54,859 nucleotides of DNA from Pirellulaceae bacterium (lineage in GTDB: Bacteria > Planctomycetota > Planctomycetia > Pirellulales > Pirellulaceae): NCBI GenBank assembly GCA_030681235.1, contig JAUXWY010000139.1, forward strand, positions 1-54,859. The letters are read 5' to 3'. Numbering within the stretch: position 1 is the first letter of the stretch; each line of letters begins with the position of its first letter. Shown here piece by piece: positions 27,220-35,691 of the stretch. The position numbers and the translations under genes are program-made. The notes under the pieces were generated by a model, which searched no databases, was not told the DNA's origin, and saw only the letters and a program-made list of their open reading frames with translations.

Positions 27220-28021
27220 GGGGCACCTCCCGCGCGAACCAGCCTTCCTTTTCCAACCGAAGCAGGAACTCGAAGTCGCCAATCAATTGATATTTTTCCC
27301 AATCGCGAACCAAGCGATACGACTCAAAGAACTCGCGTTCGTTTGCCGATTGCCAACGCTGCGTTACGAAAAAACCCATTCCGAGGGAAAACACCAACGT
27401 GGCCGCCACTCCCATCCAACCGAGTGATCGACGAACCCATTTCCCAGTCGGGCGAATCGCCAATTCTTTCTGCACCACCAACTTCATGGTGCTTTCGGTG
27501 AAGTCCGCACTGCACGTCGGACGCGGCAGACAGTCCAAAGCGTCCCAAGAATTCTGCAAGGCCGCCAGATTCTCTCGAGCCGACTCATCCTCAATCAAAC
27601 GCTGCTCGACTCGCCGACGTTGGTCATCGTCCAGGTAGCCGTCCAAATAGACCACCAATTCGTCGACCGTGCTCGAAACATCGACGGTGTCCGCCAAATC
27701 GTGGGCGTCTTCGTCTTCATCTCGGGCCCCGGCAGCCCAGTCCATGATATCGCCGACTCCTCGATGAGTTCGGTCCTCAACCGTGTCCGGCACACGCAAG
27801 TCCGGCACACGAGAAGAGCTTGGCCCCTGAGCGATTCTCGGGCTCACAGCCCCCGAGTCCGGTCCCGACGGTGGCAGGTCGTCTGCAGGTTTGGGGCTAG
27901 GTTGTGACATTCCGCTGATCCGTTTGCTGGCACTTGATGCGTGAGGTTCGGCCATCCGATCCGACCGCTGCTGTTCGCTCGCTCCCGAGCAACTGGCATT
28001 TAAACCACTCGAAGTGGACAT
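27206..28021 (-). CDS. Membrane-bound anti-sigma factor
   Basis: Product of 271 residues following the ECF sigma gene. A disordered Ser/Pro-rich N-terminus (1-115) leads to an anti-sigma-like helical domain, VDELVVYLDGYLDDDQRRRV near residue 118. It lacks the HxxxCxxC zinc motif. One membrane helix spans about 200-220 (GWMGVAATLVFSLGMGFFV), and about 50 residues lie beyond it. It is expected to hold the sigma factor at the membrane until a signal triggers release. Internal ATGs at residues 23 and 38 could be the true start. Confidence 0.83.
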   Translation of the reverse strand: MSTSSGLNASCSGASEQQRSDRMAEPHASSASKRISGMSQPSPKPADDLPPSGPDSGAVSPRIAQGPSSSRVPDLRVPDTVEDRTHRGVGDIMDWAAGARDEDEDAHDLADTVDVSSTVDELVVYLDGYLDDDQRRRVEQRLIEDESARENLAALQNSWDALDCLPRPTCSADFTESTMKLVVQKELAIRPTGKWVRRSLGWMGVAATLVFSLGMGFFVTQRWQSANEREFFESYRLVRDWEKYQLIGDFEFLLRLEKEGWFAREVPHVEP

Positions 28022-28100
28022 TGTTCCGGTCGCTTTTGATAAAAACGGTCGACATTCTCATACGAAACCTCTGTGAAGGCCCCATTCTGGGGACTTCGGA

Positions 28101-28919
28101 CTAAACGTCGAGGTCGGGGCTGGACACATCGGCACCGGCCCCCGATCTCGGCAATCCGCCTTTTTCCAAATACGGTTGCAAGGCATCCCGCAAGTTGTTT
28201 CTGGCCCGGGACAAGAGCGACTTGATCGCGGGAACGGTAAGGCCCATCGTGTCCGCGATCTCCTGGTAACTCATGTTCTCGAACTTGGCCAAGAGCACCG
28301 CCATCCGCTGCCGTTCGGACAATGTTGCCAGCGCCAACCGGACGATCTCGCTCATTTCCAAACGATCCAATTGTCGAGCCGGCTGGAAACCACTGGGGTC
28401 CGTCGCCAACTGCTCCATGGTCAATTCTTGCCCACCGTCGGTCGGTTGGAGTCCGGACACCGATTGCTCGCGACGTCGAGACAACTGCCGAATAGCGTTT
28501 CGGGCGACGTTTTGGGTGATCGTGAAAACCCACGTCGAGAATTTGGCGTTTGGAACATAACCCTCTCGGGCTCGATACATTCTGAGAAAGACGTCTTGGG
28601 CCAAGTCTTCCGCCAATTGCTGGTTGGAGATCAAGTTTCTGAGAATCGCCAAGACGCGGTCCTGATACTGCCGAACGAGCTGCTCGAAGGCCGCCGCGCT
28701 TCCTTGTTTGACCAGAAGCATCAAGGCTACGTCCGGGTCGGTAAGCTCAAAGTGCGTGGCTTCCGTCGGGGACGCCTCGCCAATAACGTCTGGCTTTCCC
28801 ACCGCTGAAGGCCGAAACCGCTGGCCAGTCGGTCGAGATTGAGAGTCGTCAGGCGAATCAACGGTCAAGAAATCCCACTCCCAATCAATCCTATTCGGCG
28901 GCGTTTGTACGTCGGGCAT
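28101..28919 (-). CDS. ECF-type RNA polymerase sigma factor
   Basis: Sigma-70-family regulator of 272 residues. Region 2 is at about 75-140, with YQDRVLAILRNLISN, EDLAQDVFLRMYRAREGY and FSTWVFTITQNVARNAIRQ. Region 4 is at about 190-245, with LATLSERQRMAVLLAKFENM and the helix-turn-helix YQEIADTMGLTVPAIKSLLSR. Unusually long flanks are present: about 65 residues of disordered N-terminus and 25 residues of C-terminal tail. The ATG at 28919 has AGGAA just upstream. The gene is first in an operon with the anti-sigma factor, an exported protein and the site-2 protease. Confidence 0.95.
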   Translation of the reverse strand: MPDVQTPPNRIDWEWDFLTVDSPDDSQSRPTGQRFRPSAVGKPDVIGEASPTEATHFELTDPDVALMLLVKQGSAAAFEQLVRQYQDRVLAILRNLISNQQLAEDLAQDVFLRMYRAREGYVPNAKFSTWVFTITQNVARNAIRQLSRRREQSVSGLQPTDGGQELTMEQLATDPSGFQPARQLDRLEMSEIVRLALATLSERQRMAVLLAKFENMSYQEIADTMGLTVPAIKSLLSRARNNLRDALQPYLEKGGLPRSGAGADVSSPDLDV

Positions 28920-28986
28920 TTATTCCTGGTGATGTTGCCGCAGACGTGGCCAACTTTCAGCCTGACCGGTCAAAACCCCGGTTCCG

Positions 28987-30243
28987 TCAGCTGCCATTGG
29001 CTATCTCAACACTGGACTTGGCGACCATTCGCCGCAATTGACCGCAGGCCGCGTCGATGTCGTCGCCTTTGCGCTGACGACACTTCACGACCACCCCCCG
29101 ATCTTCCAATACCTTGCGAAATCGAGCAATGGCGTGATTCGACGGCGTGGCGTAAGGCAAACCCGCCACCGGATTATACGGAATAATATTGACCAACGCA
29201 TCTTGTCCTGCCAAAAGATCCGCCAGATCCTCGGCAGCTTCCAAGGTATCGTTGATCCCACCCAACAGCACATACTCAAATGTCAATCGCCGACCTGTTT
29301 CGCGTTTGAAACGGGCGGCCGCCTCCATGATTCCCTCGACGCCAATCTTTTCATTGGTGGGCACAATTTGGTTGCGAAGCGAGTTGGTCGGTGCATGCAG
29401 ACTGATCGCCAACTGATAGCGTTTACCAACCTCTAACAAGCGGTCGATGGATTTGGTCAACCCCACCGTGGAAATCGTGATTCGCCGAGGGCTGATTCCC
29501 AAACCAAAATCGGAACTGGCAACCTCCAACGCCGGCAGCACGTTTGCCAAGTTCGCCAACGGCTCGCCCATGCCCATCATCACAATATGGCTGAGGCGTT
29601 CTTCCGCTGGCAGCACACCCGTGATCCTGAGCATTTGCTCCAAGATCTCGTTGACCTGCAAGCTGCGATCGACGCCATCAAGACCGCTGGCACAAAACAC
29701 ACAGCCCATGCCGCAACCGACTTGACTGCTGACACAAATCGTTCGCCGCAGCTTTTCGCGAATCAACACACACTCGATGCGGCCCGCTCCGTGACGGCCC
29801 ATCGGCGGAAACTCAAGCAATAGCTTCTCCGTCCCGTCTTTGCTAATTTGATGCCGGACAACTTGGCCCGTAAAGATCGAGAACTCAGCGGCCAAACGCT
29901 CGCGAAGCGCCAGCGGAAGATCTGTCATGTCGGCGAACGACGTGGCTCGTTGCTGAAAGATCCACTTTTCGATTTGCTTGCGGCGAAATTTCGGCTGCCC
30001 CGCAACCTCGGTCACCCAGCGTTCTTGCTCCGCCGCTGAAATCGACAACCAAGAGGGCTTGCGTGGATCAACGACGCCAAGCTCCGTCTGGCGTGTACGA
30101 GACGGTGCCGCAACTTCCACTGCGTTCGACAATACCGGCAACGACCGCCCTGCCGACGCGATCAAACCCGTCCCGTCGGGCCTTCCAAGAGGAGGCCCGC
30201 CTCCAGATTCGTCAGCCGGACTTGATCCGGACTCAGCCGACAC
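28987..30243 (-). CDS. rlmN: RlmN, 23S rRNA A2503 and tRNA A37 C2-methyltransferase
   Basis: Radical-SAM methyltransferase of 418 residues. The cluster motif CGMGCVFC (CxxxCxxC) lies near residue 177, preceded by ICVSSQVG. The glycine-rich SAM site MMGMGEPLANL and the C-terminal KCRQRKGDDIDAACGQLRR with the methyl-carrying Cys are present. Translation starts at a GTG at 30243, and about 70 low-complexity residues precede the family core (WVTEVAGQPKFRRKQIEKWI). The start overlaps the end of carA by 11 bases, indicating coupling. A later start cannot be excluded because the first 65 residues are not conserved-looking. Confidence 0.95.
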   Translation of the reverse strand: MSAESGSSPADESGGGPPLGRPDGTGLIASAGRSLPVLSNAVEVAAPSRTRQTELGVVDPRKPSWLSISAAEQERWVTEVAGQPKFRRKQIEKWIFQQRATSFADMTDLPLALRERLAAEFSIFTGQVVRHQISKDGTEKLLLEFPPMGRHGAGRIECVLIREKLRRTICVSSQVGCGMGCVFCASGLDGVDRSLQVNEILEQMLRITGVLPAEERLSHIVMMGMGEPLANLANVLPALEVASSDFGLGISPRRITISTVGLTKSIDRLLEVGKRYQLAISLHAPTNSLRNQIVPTNEKIGVEGIMEAAARFKRETGRRLTFEYVLLGGINDTLEAAEDLADLLAGQDALVNIIPYNPVAGLPYATPSNHAIARFRKVLEDRGVVVKCRQRKGDDIDAACGQLRRMVAKSSVEIANGS

Positions 30244-31408
30244 CGCAAGAACTCTCTTTATATTTCACGATCATTTCGCGAAACAAGCCAAACAGATACT
30301 GACTGTCATGCGGACCGCTGGAAGCTTCCGGATGATATTGAACCCCGAAGGCAGGCAACTCGCGATGGGCGATGCCGGCCACGGTATTATCGTTCATGTG
30401 GCGATGCGTCACGCGCAGCTGAGCCGGCAATGAAGATTCCTCGACGGCAAAGCCATGATTCTGGGCCGTGATTTCAATCTTCTGGGTGTCCAAATGCTGG
30501 ACCGGTTGGTTGGCACCTCGATGCCCGAACTTCAACTTGTAGGTCTTTGCCCCACATGCCAAGGCCAAGATCTGATGGCCCAAACAAATCCCAAATATCG
30601 GCAATTTACCCAACAGGTCCCGCACGGTTTGCTGGGCATAGTCCAATGGTTCGGGATCACCAGGCCCATTCGACAACATCACGCCGTCGGGTTGGCAAGC
30701 CATAACTTCCGCCGATGAACTGGTGCCGGGCATAACGACCACGTCAAAGCCTTGGCTCCGCAGGTGCCGGGCAATATTCCACTTCATGCCGAAATCCAAA
30801 AGCACGACCTTGATCCGCTCGGAACCTTGCCAAGCAGTCGCCGAGTCACTGGCCACTGAATCCACGCCGGACATTTGCCACCAGGGACTCAGAGCGGATT
30901 CCCATTGCCGACGGCCCTCGGTAACCACGGTCTTGACCCAGTCGCTGCCTTGCATGGTTGGACTGTTTTTCGCTTTCGCCACCAGCGACGCATCATTCAA
31001 ATCAATCGTTGAGATCACGCCGCGCATTGCACCTTGGTCGCGGAGCATGCGGACCAATCTTCGAGTATCAATGCCTTCGATCCCCACCACGTTGTGTTGG
31101 ACCATGAACTCGTTGAGATCTCGCTGTGCTCGAAAGTTACTTGTGACCGGCGAATTCTGCCGAACCACAAATCCAGACACAAACGGTCGGCAGCTCTCCA
31201 TGTCCTCGGAGCAAGTACCGACATTGCCAATCAACGGATAGGCCATCGTGACAATCTGTCCCGCGTAGCTAGGGTCGGACAAAATTTCCTGATAACCTGT
31301 CATCGAGGTGTTGAAGACCACCTCGCCAAAAATCTCCCCGTCCGCCCCAAAACCTGTCCCGGTGAACACAACCCCGTTTTCCAATGCCAACTTTGCTTTG
31401 CGCAACAT
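30233..31408 (-). CDS. carA: Carbamoyl-phosphate synthase small (glutaminase) subunit
   Basis: Releases ammonia from glutamine for carbamoyl-phosphate synthesis with CarB, feeding pyrimidine and arginine pathways. The product has 391 residues from the ATG at 31408 (AGAAGGA upstream); an ATG at 31468 would add 20 residues. N-terminal family motifs ALENGVVFTGTGFGADG and MTGYQEILSDPSYAGQI are present. The class I amidotransferase triad is visible as GICLGHQ (Cys), and His/Glu in VQYHPEAS. carB is not adjacent. rlmN is translationally coupled downstream. Confidence 0.97.
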   Translation of the reverse strand: MLRKAKLALENGVVFTGTGFGADGEIFGEVVFNTSMTGYQEILSDPSYAGQIVTMAYPLIGNVGTCSEDMESCRPFVSGFVVRQNSPVTSNFRAQRDLNEFMVQHNVVGIEGIDTRRLVRMLRDQGAMRGVISTIDLNDASLVAKAKNSPTMQGSDWVKTVVTEGRRQWESALSPWWQMSGVDSVASDSATAWQGSERIKVVLLDFGMKWNIARHLRSQGFDVVVMPGTSSSAEVMACQPDGVMLSNGPGDPEPLDYAQQTVRDLLGKLPIFGICLGHQILALACGAKTYKLKFGHRGANQPVQHLDTQKIEITAQNHGFAVEESSLPAQLRVTHRHMNDNTVAGIAHRELPAFGVQYHPEASSGPHDSQYLFGLFREMIVKYKESSCGVG

Positions 31409-32087
31409 GTCCTTCTCTTCAAAAACCGAATGCCCACTTTCGGCAAGTCGAACGACACGCCGATTCATTAGTCTGTCCTAATTTGCCAGAGAAACAAAGG
31501 AGTCCAACCCACAGGTTGCCACCGATTTCGTGATCTAATTCTCCTTAAATTCCGGTTTTTCTGTTGAGTCCGAAGAAACCACCGCTATCCAGTGGTTCGC
31601 AATCCGCCCTTAGCATATAGTCCCAAAATAAGTTCCCGCTTTGCTCTTGAGAAACCCGGGTTCGATTTTGTCATCGATTGTCCGGCAGTTTTCATTGCTC
31701 TAAGAGTCAGAAACCGCTGCCAGCAAGCACTGCCATTAAGGAAGCTCTTTCGCGACTTTTACTTAGTGGTGAATCCTGGGCTCAACCAAGACGAACTCGG
31801 TAGGGGCCGTGTTCGGCGCCGCCATCACTGCCCTCGCGCGGCGCGTCCTTCTAACCTCAAAGCTATCGCTCCGACCGGATCAACCGGTCGGGGGCGGCTC
31901 TTGCTCGCAGTCTTTTTAACCTCAAACCTTCACCGTCGGTTTGCCAGCCACCGAACTGATTGACCCGCAGAAGTCACCTAAACGTTCAGTCACCAGTTAA
32001 ACAGCGCAAGAGCGACTTTCACTTGAACAACGCCGCAACGCCGAAAAGGAATGGCACGTGCAATGTAGCGGCGGCATTGCTTTTCCG
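31409..32087. other. Intergenic stretch upstream of carA, no convincing gene
   Basis: A plus-strand frame of 123 codons at 31592-31963 carries no recognisable motif and runs through a repeat element, so I do not call it a gene. The stretch becomes visibly more A/T-rich toward its right end, where the redox operon begins. It would contain the carA promoter on the minus strand, but no clear -10/-35 pair was found. Confidence 0.45.
31845..31920 (+). repeat. Hairpin repeat element, copy A
   Basis: An eight-base perfect stem CCGACCGG (31871-31878) and CCGGTCGG (31884-31891) encloses a five-base loop. It is flanked by CTAACCTCAAAGCTATCGCT on the left and GGGCGGCTCTTGCTCG on the right. A related element lies at 38225-38300 with the same flanks but different stem bases that still pair. 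Confidence 0.65.
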
Positions 32088-33026
32088 TCAATCAGCTCCA
32101 TTCGAAAGCGAAATCCAATCTGGTCTTTTTCCGGCGATGCCTCGATCTGATTCGACAATAAACGGTGTTGCGACATTCCATGTGCATGTGTTATTGGCAC
32201 GATGGAATGAGAATTTTGTCGAACGAATCGACTCTTGATGTGTATCATCACCAACGCTTACAACAACGACTTTTGTAGAAGACAATAGTTGATTCGATTC
32301 AATCGTGTTCGCCAGTTTCACAAGAAATTCACTGCACTTTGCACATTCGTCACGTACGATTACTAACAGGAACGTATCAGCCGCTAAGACGGGAGCGATT
32401 TCGGAATTGAGCAAAACGGCATAATCAATTTTGCTGCCAATAATTCGATTATCAATTGTAACGACATCCTTTGAATAGAGCAGAAAGGACTTCGTTGGAT
32501 CCGTTGTCGTCGAACCCAATAGGGTTGGGGCTTTGGTCGAGTAAACAGCCAAGAGCACAATAAACGCGGCAGAAAATAAGACGAATACGTGCAAGCCAAG
32601 AGTTCTTAGCCCCGATCTCACTGCTCTTTCGGCAAGGGTTCCTGAGTTCATCGATAAAGTGAAAGCGGTTGCCGCAATGACAACATCAAAGATCGCCATT
32701 GCGATTGGCGGTATTATCACTGGTCCGAAGCAACCGCACGAATCGTCGCCAACTTGATACAACGAAAATTGCCAGATCGAAAAAACGAAAAAAAGTCCCG
32801 CAATAGCCAGCAGGTTCACGTGCGGACGAAATAACGTATCCGTCACCAAACTTAGCCCGACCGTCAACTCAAGGAATATAATAGTTGCAGTGAAGGCGAA
32901 GACTATTGCAGACGGCGGAAGTCCGTCAGCAAACAGCGTCAGCGACTTGAGGACAGCGGCCACCATCAGCAAAACACCGACTGAGATGACAAACAACCTA
33001 TCAAATTGGAATCGCGATATCGACAT
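32088..33026 (-). CDS. MauE-like membrane protein fused to a thioredoxin-like domain
   Basis: Product of 312 residues. The N-terminal half has four or five membrane helices with the MauE/DoxX-type redox motif DDSCGCFG near residue 95. After a further helix (VLFSAAFIVLLAVYS, about 150-165), the C-terminal part is an exported domain resembling thioredoxin or peroxiredoxin folds (TFLLVIVRDECAKCSEFL), with a CxxC motif near residue 230. MauE supports disulfide formation in methylamine dehydrogenase. Here the fusion suggests electron transfer across the membrane to exported thiols. It closes the five-gene run that starts with a 12-Cys secreted protein. Confidence 0.75.
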   Translation of the reverse strand: MSISRFQFDRLFVISVGVLLMVAAVLKSLTLFADGLPPSAIVFAFTATIIFLELTVGLSLVTDTLFRPHVNLLAIAGLFFVFSIWQFSLYQVGDDSCGCFGPVIIPPIAMAIFDVVIAATAFTLSMNSGTLAERAVRSGLRTLGLHVFVLFSAAFIVLLAVYSTKAPTLLGSTTTDPTKSFLLYSKDVVTIDNRIIGSKIDYAVLLNSEIAPVLAADTFLLVIVRDECAKCSEFLVKLANTIESNQLLSSTKVVVVSVGDDTHQESIRSTKFSFHRANNTCTWNVATPFIVESDRGIAGKRPDWISLSNGAD

Positions 33027-33035
33027 ACTGCCTCG

Positions 33036-34463
33036 TCACTTTTTGTTCACGGGCCGCAATAGGAACTCTGCGGCCATCGGGAATTCCGGGTATTTGTATT
33101 TTGCTAACCAATCCGAATCCAATTTATGACGCGTCATAATCGAACTATAGCGATCAACGGCTGCGTTGCATGTCTTGGCATACTCTTCACGCAATTGCTT
33201 CAGGCCCAGTTCAAACGCCTCGGACGACGGTCGCGTTTGGCTGTCCAATTCGTCATAGATAACATGGGGACCTATAGTAAATAGGGCATGAAACCGGACG
33301 TAGTTCGCAACCCCAGCCATCTGCCGCGGCGTCAACGCGGCCTCGATCGCTTCGTTTTCTTTGATCGCAGTTTCCAGCAACATTTTCTTCAGTGCAACGG
33401 GATCGCTGGCCAGCTGCCGAATCTTTTGTGCCGAGTCGGCACCATCGCCAGGCCGAAGGTTTAATCCAAGTACACTTTCAATGGAGGGCAATTGATATTC
33501 GGCCAAGTCGCCATTGGCGTTACTCATAACCATCCTGGCAACCGAAGCCGGGGCAGCTGAATTCAAACTCCGTTGAACCACCCGAACTTGTCCTCCGGGT
33601 CGAAATTGAACCGATTGTGATGGAAAAACGAAGCGACCCTCTAGCGGGTTAACCTCCGTTCCCTCGCGGAGCTTCTTCCAATCCCTGCGACACACATCCG
33701 GAGTTGCTGCCAATTCCAAGAACAAGCCAATTGGCAAAACCATTTCTTGCGGGAGCCTAAGTTCGCGTGCATCAATGAAACCCGGAAAAATCTTCTCCAA
33801 ATGATGCACAAGGAGCTGGTTGTATTCCCCGCACAGTTCTAGTCGCAGCGCCTCCAATTCTTTGCTAAGTTCCATTTTGCTGGTGGCAGGAAGTTCACTA
33901 ATATCAAGAACTTGCTCCAAAGAATCGAAATGGACTCCGTTGATCAACACAATATCACGCAACCGAAGCTGGTCTAGCATTCGCTTTTGTTGCTCCGTTG
34001 CCTGAGCCTGAAGTTCGCTTTCGTAATCGTTCAATTTTTGAACAATTGCGTCGAAAACGGCCATTTCACCCGTCTCTTGATAGACTCGTAATTTCTCAGG
34101 CCATTCCTTTTCAAGTTCCTGGCTGCGTTTGATCAACGAATCTACCTTGCTGCCAGCGAAAACGAAGCCAGAGATTTTCGCGTCGCTCAGCAGCTGATAT
34201 CGGCGAAAATCACCTACCACAACCGTGATTCGATGTCCGGCATCGATTAGTTGCCAATCATCGGCAACACGGAATACCGCCATCGACTCCTGTTTAACAC
34301 GATCCTTGATCGCCTGCAAATTAGCACTCCACTTGAGCGCCTTCTGCTGCAATTCCTGGCGTCGGCGTTCCAATTCTTCGGACTGGCCAAATAGGTTGTC
34401 GTTAAGACAAAACAACAGGAATACTGCAAAATGAAGCACTACGTATTGCGCACGAAAATTCAT
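33036..34463 (-). CDS. Secreted helical protein of unknown function
   Basis: I do not recognise this family. From the ATG at 34463 the 475-residue product starts with a signal peptide (FRAQYVVLHFAVFLLFCLN). An upstream ATG at 34499 would overlap the C39-like gene. The mature chain opens with a coiled-coil-prone region (SEELERRRQELQQKALKW, about 30-60). It continues with charged helices and two short beta-like regions, FRVADDWQLIDAGHRITVVV and VQFRPGGQVRVVQRSLN. It has few cysteines. It lies nine bases before the MauE-like gene and 25 after the C39-like gene, so it belongs to the same operon. Confidence 0.75.
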   Translation of the reverse strand: MNFRAQYVVLHFAVFLLFCLNDNLFGQSEELERRRQELQQKALKWSANLQAIKDRVKQESMAVFRVADDWQLIDAGHRITVVVGDFRRYQLLSDAKISGFVFAGSKVDSLIKRSQELEKEWPEKLRVYQETGEMAVFDAIVQKLNDYESELQAQATEQQKRMLDQLRLRDIVLINGVHFDSLEQVLDISELPATSKMELSKELEALRLELCGEYNQLLVHHLEKIFPGFIDARELRLPQEMVLPIGLFLELAATPDVCRRDWKKLREGTEVNPLEGRFVFPSQSVQFRPGGQVRVVQRSLNSAAPASVARMVMSNANGDLAEYQLPSIESVLGLNLRPGDGADSAQKIRQLASDPVALKKMLLETAIKENEAIEAALTPRQMAGVANYVRFHALFTIGPHVIYDELDSQTRPSSEAFELGLKQLREEYAKTCNAAVDRYSSIMTRHKLDSDWLAKYKYPEFPMAAEFLLRPVNKK

Positions 34464-34488
34464 GATCGATCCACCGAAAGAGTATAGA

Positions 34489-35682
34489 CTATGGTTCATT
34501 ACTCAAGAAATATCCTTGAATCGCTACCCCTCCATGAACATTCCCATTTTGCACGTCAACGAACTCAAGTGTATCGAGAAACGCTCCCGATTCATTCGAT
34601 AGACGTTCGATTTCAAGTTCGTACGCAACAATTGAAGGCGAGTCATTGATCGGCACAAAGCCGGCGCTACCCGCACCAACGGCAGCATTGTATTCGTCAA
34701 GTGAAATGTGATTACAAACGATTGCCCAACGTTCAGGCATTTGTTGCCTAAACACCATGCCATCATTAAATTGATGGCCGATCGGTAAATCGACCAGAAT
34801 ATGACGCTTAAACACCTGAGATGGACGCACGTATTCCAGGTCAATCTTGGCCGGATACACTTCAACACGCCCGCGAAATACGCCGGAAACTTCTAACGTT
34901 ACAAACGGACGCTTCGGGTCATTCGACGTTACGACGAAATGCTGTTGAAAGAATCCGTTGTCTTTACTGATTTTTGGAATGTACTGGGCACGAATTTCAA
35001 CGACTTCTTCAATCGCAATTTCGTCTTTTGGCCATTCGACCCTAACACAATCACACCCTACTTGGACATTTTCGATCTTTAAAGGTTTATCGCCGTGATT
35101 TGTTACCTCAAAAGTAAACCAGGGTGTCTTCCCTAAATGTTCGTAAAATTCCAGTACACCTGTATCAATGACAAGCGTGTTAAAACTAATACCAGGGCCG
35201 CTAGAACGTTCGATTTTAGGGCGAGCCACTTCCAGCCAAACGCCGGAGTATCTCGTGTCGATGTTTTTACTTTCACCTTCCACCACCGCTTTGTAATCTA
35301 CGTGATACTGAAGCCGACCGTCCACTCCGCGCGAGACGACAACAAAATGGTTGGGTGAGTTCAGCTTTAAGACTGCGATTCGATCTTGTTCTACATGATA
35401 CTCGCCTAGTCGCACTTCGACACCAAAGCCAACACGCTTTAGACCGTCAGCAAGCTCACGTACTGTCATGCCGGCGTCGCGCATCGGCAAACTCGCCAGT
35501 TGCTGTTTTCCTATGTCATAACCAAGCAGTTGCGAACTTCTATAAAAAACCCAATGTCCGCACTGTGCATGAGAATCAAATTGGTTTTTTTCATGTGCTT
35601 CATTGTGACGTTTTGACGCAACGATAAAAACAGCTGTACTCGTTAGTAGCAATGCCAAGACCTTAGCCGAAGCTCCCAACAT
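34489..35682 (-). CDS. Exported C39-peptidase-like domain joined to a DUF1573 domain
   Basis: Product of 397 residues with an N-terminal hydrophobic anchor (VLALLLTSTAVFIVAS). Residues about 38-135 resemble the C39 bacteriocin-processing peptidase fold: a Cys in AQCGHWVFYRSSQLLGYD near residue 41, the helical MTVRELADGLKRVGFGVEV, and a His in PNHFVVVSRG near residue 109. From about 185 a DUF1573/ASH-type beta-sandwich follows (WFTFEVTNHGDKPLKIENV then GCDCVRVEW). Whether it cleaves a leader or only binds one is unknown. AGGAG precedes the ATG. It lies nine bases after the upstream secreted protein gene. Confidence 0.7.
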   Translation of the reverse strand: MLGASAKVLALLLTSTAVFIVASKRHNEAHEKNQFDSHAQCGHWVFYRSSQLLGYDIGKQQLASLPMRDAGMTVRELADGLKRVGFGVEVRLGEYHVEQDRIAVLKLNSPNHFVVVSRGVDGRLQYHVDYKAVVEGESKNIDTRYSGVWLEVARPKIERSSGPGISFNTLVIDTGVLEFYEHLGKTPWFTFEVTNHGDKPLKIENVQVGCDCVRVEWPKDEIAIEEVVEIRAQYIPKISKDNGFFQQHFVVTSNDPKRPFVTLEVSGVFRGRVEVYPAKIDLEYVRPSQVFKRHILVDLPIGHQFNDGMVFRQQMPERWAIVCNHISLDEYNAAVGAGSAGFVPINDSPSIVAYELEIERLSNESGAFLDTLEFVDVQNGNVHGGVAIQGYFLSNEP

Positions 35683-35691
35683 ATCTTACTC

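Noticed and set aside
31592-31963. 123-codon plus-strand gene
   Set aside because: No motif, no ribosome site, and the frame runs through a hairpin repeat element.
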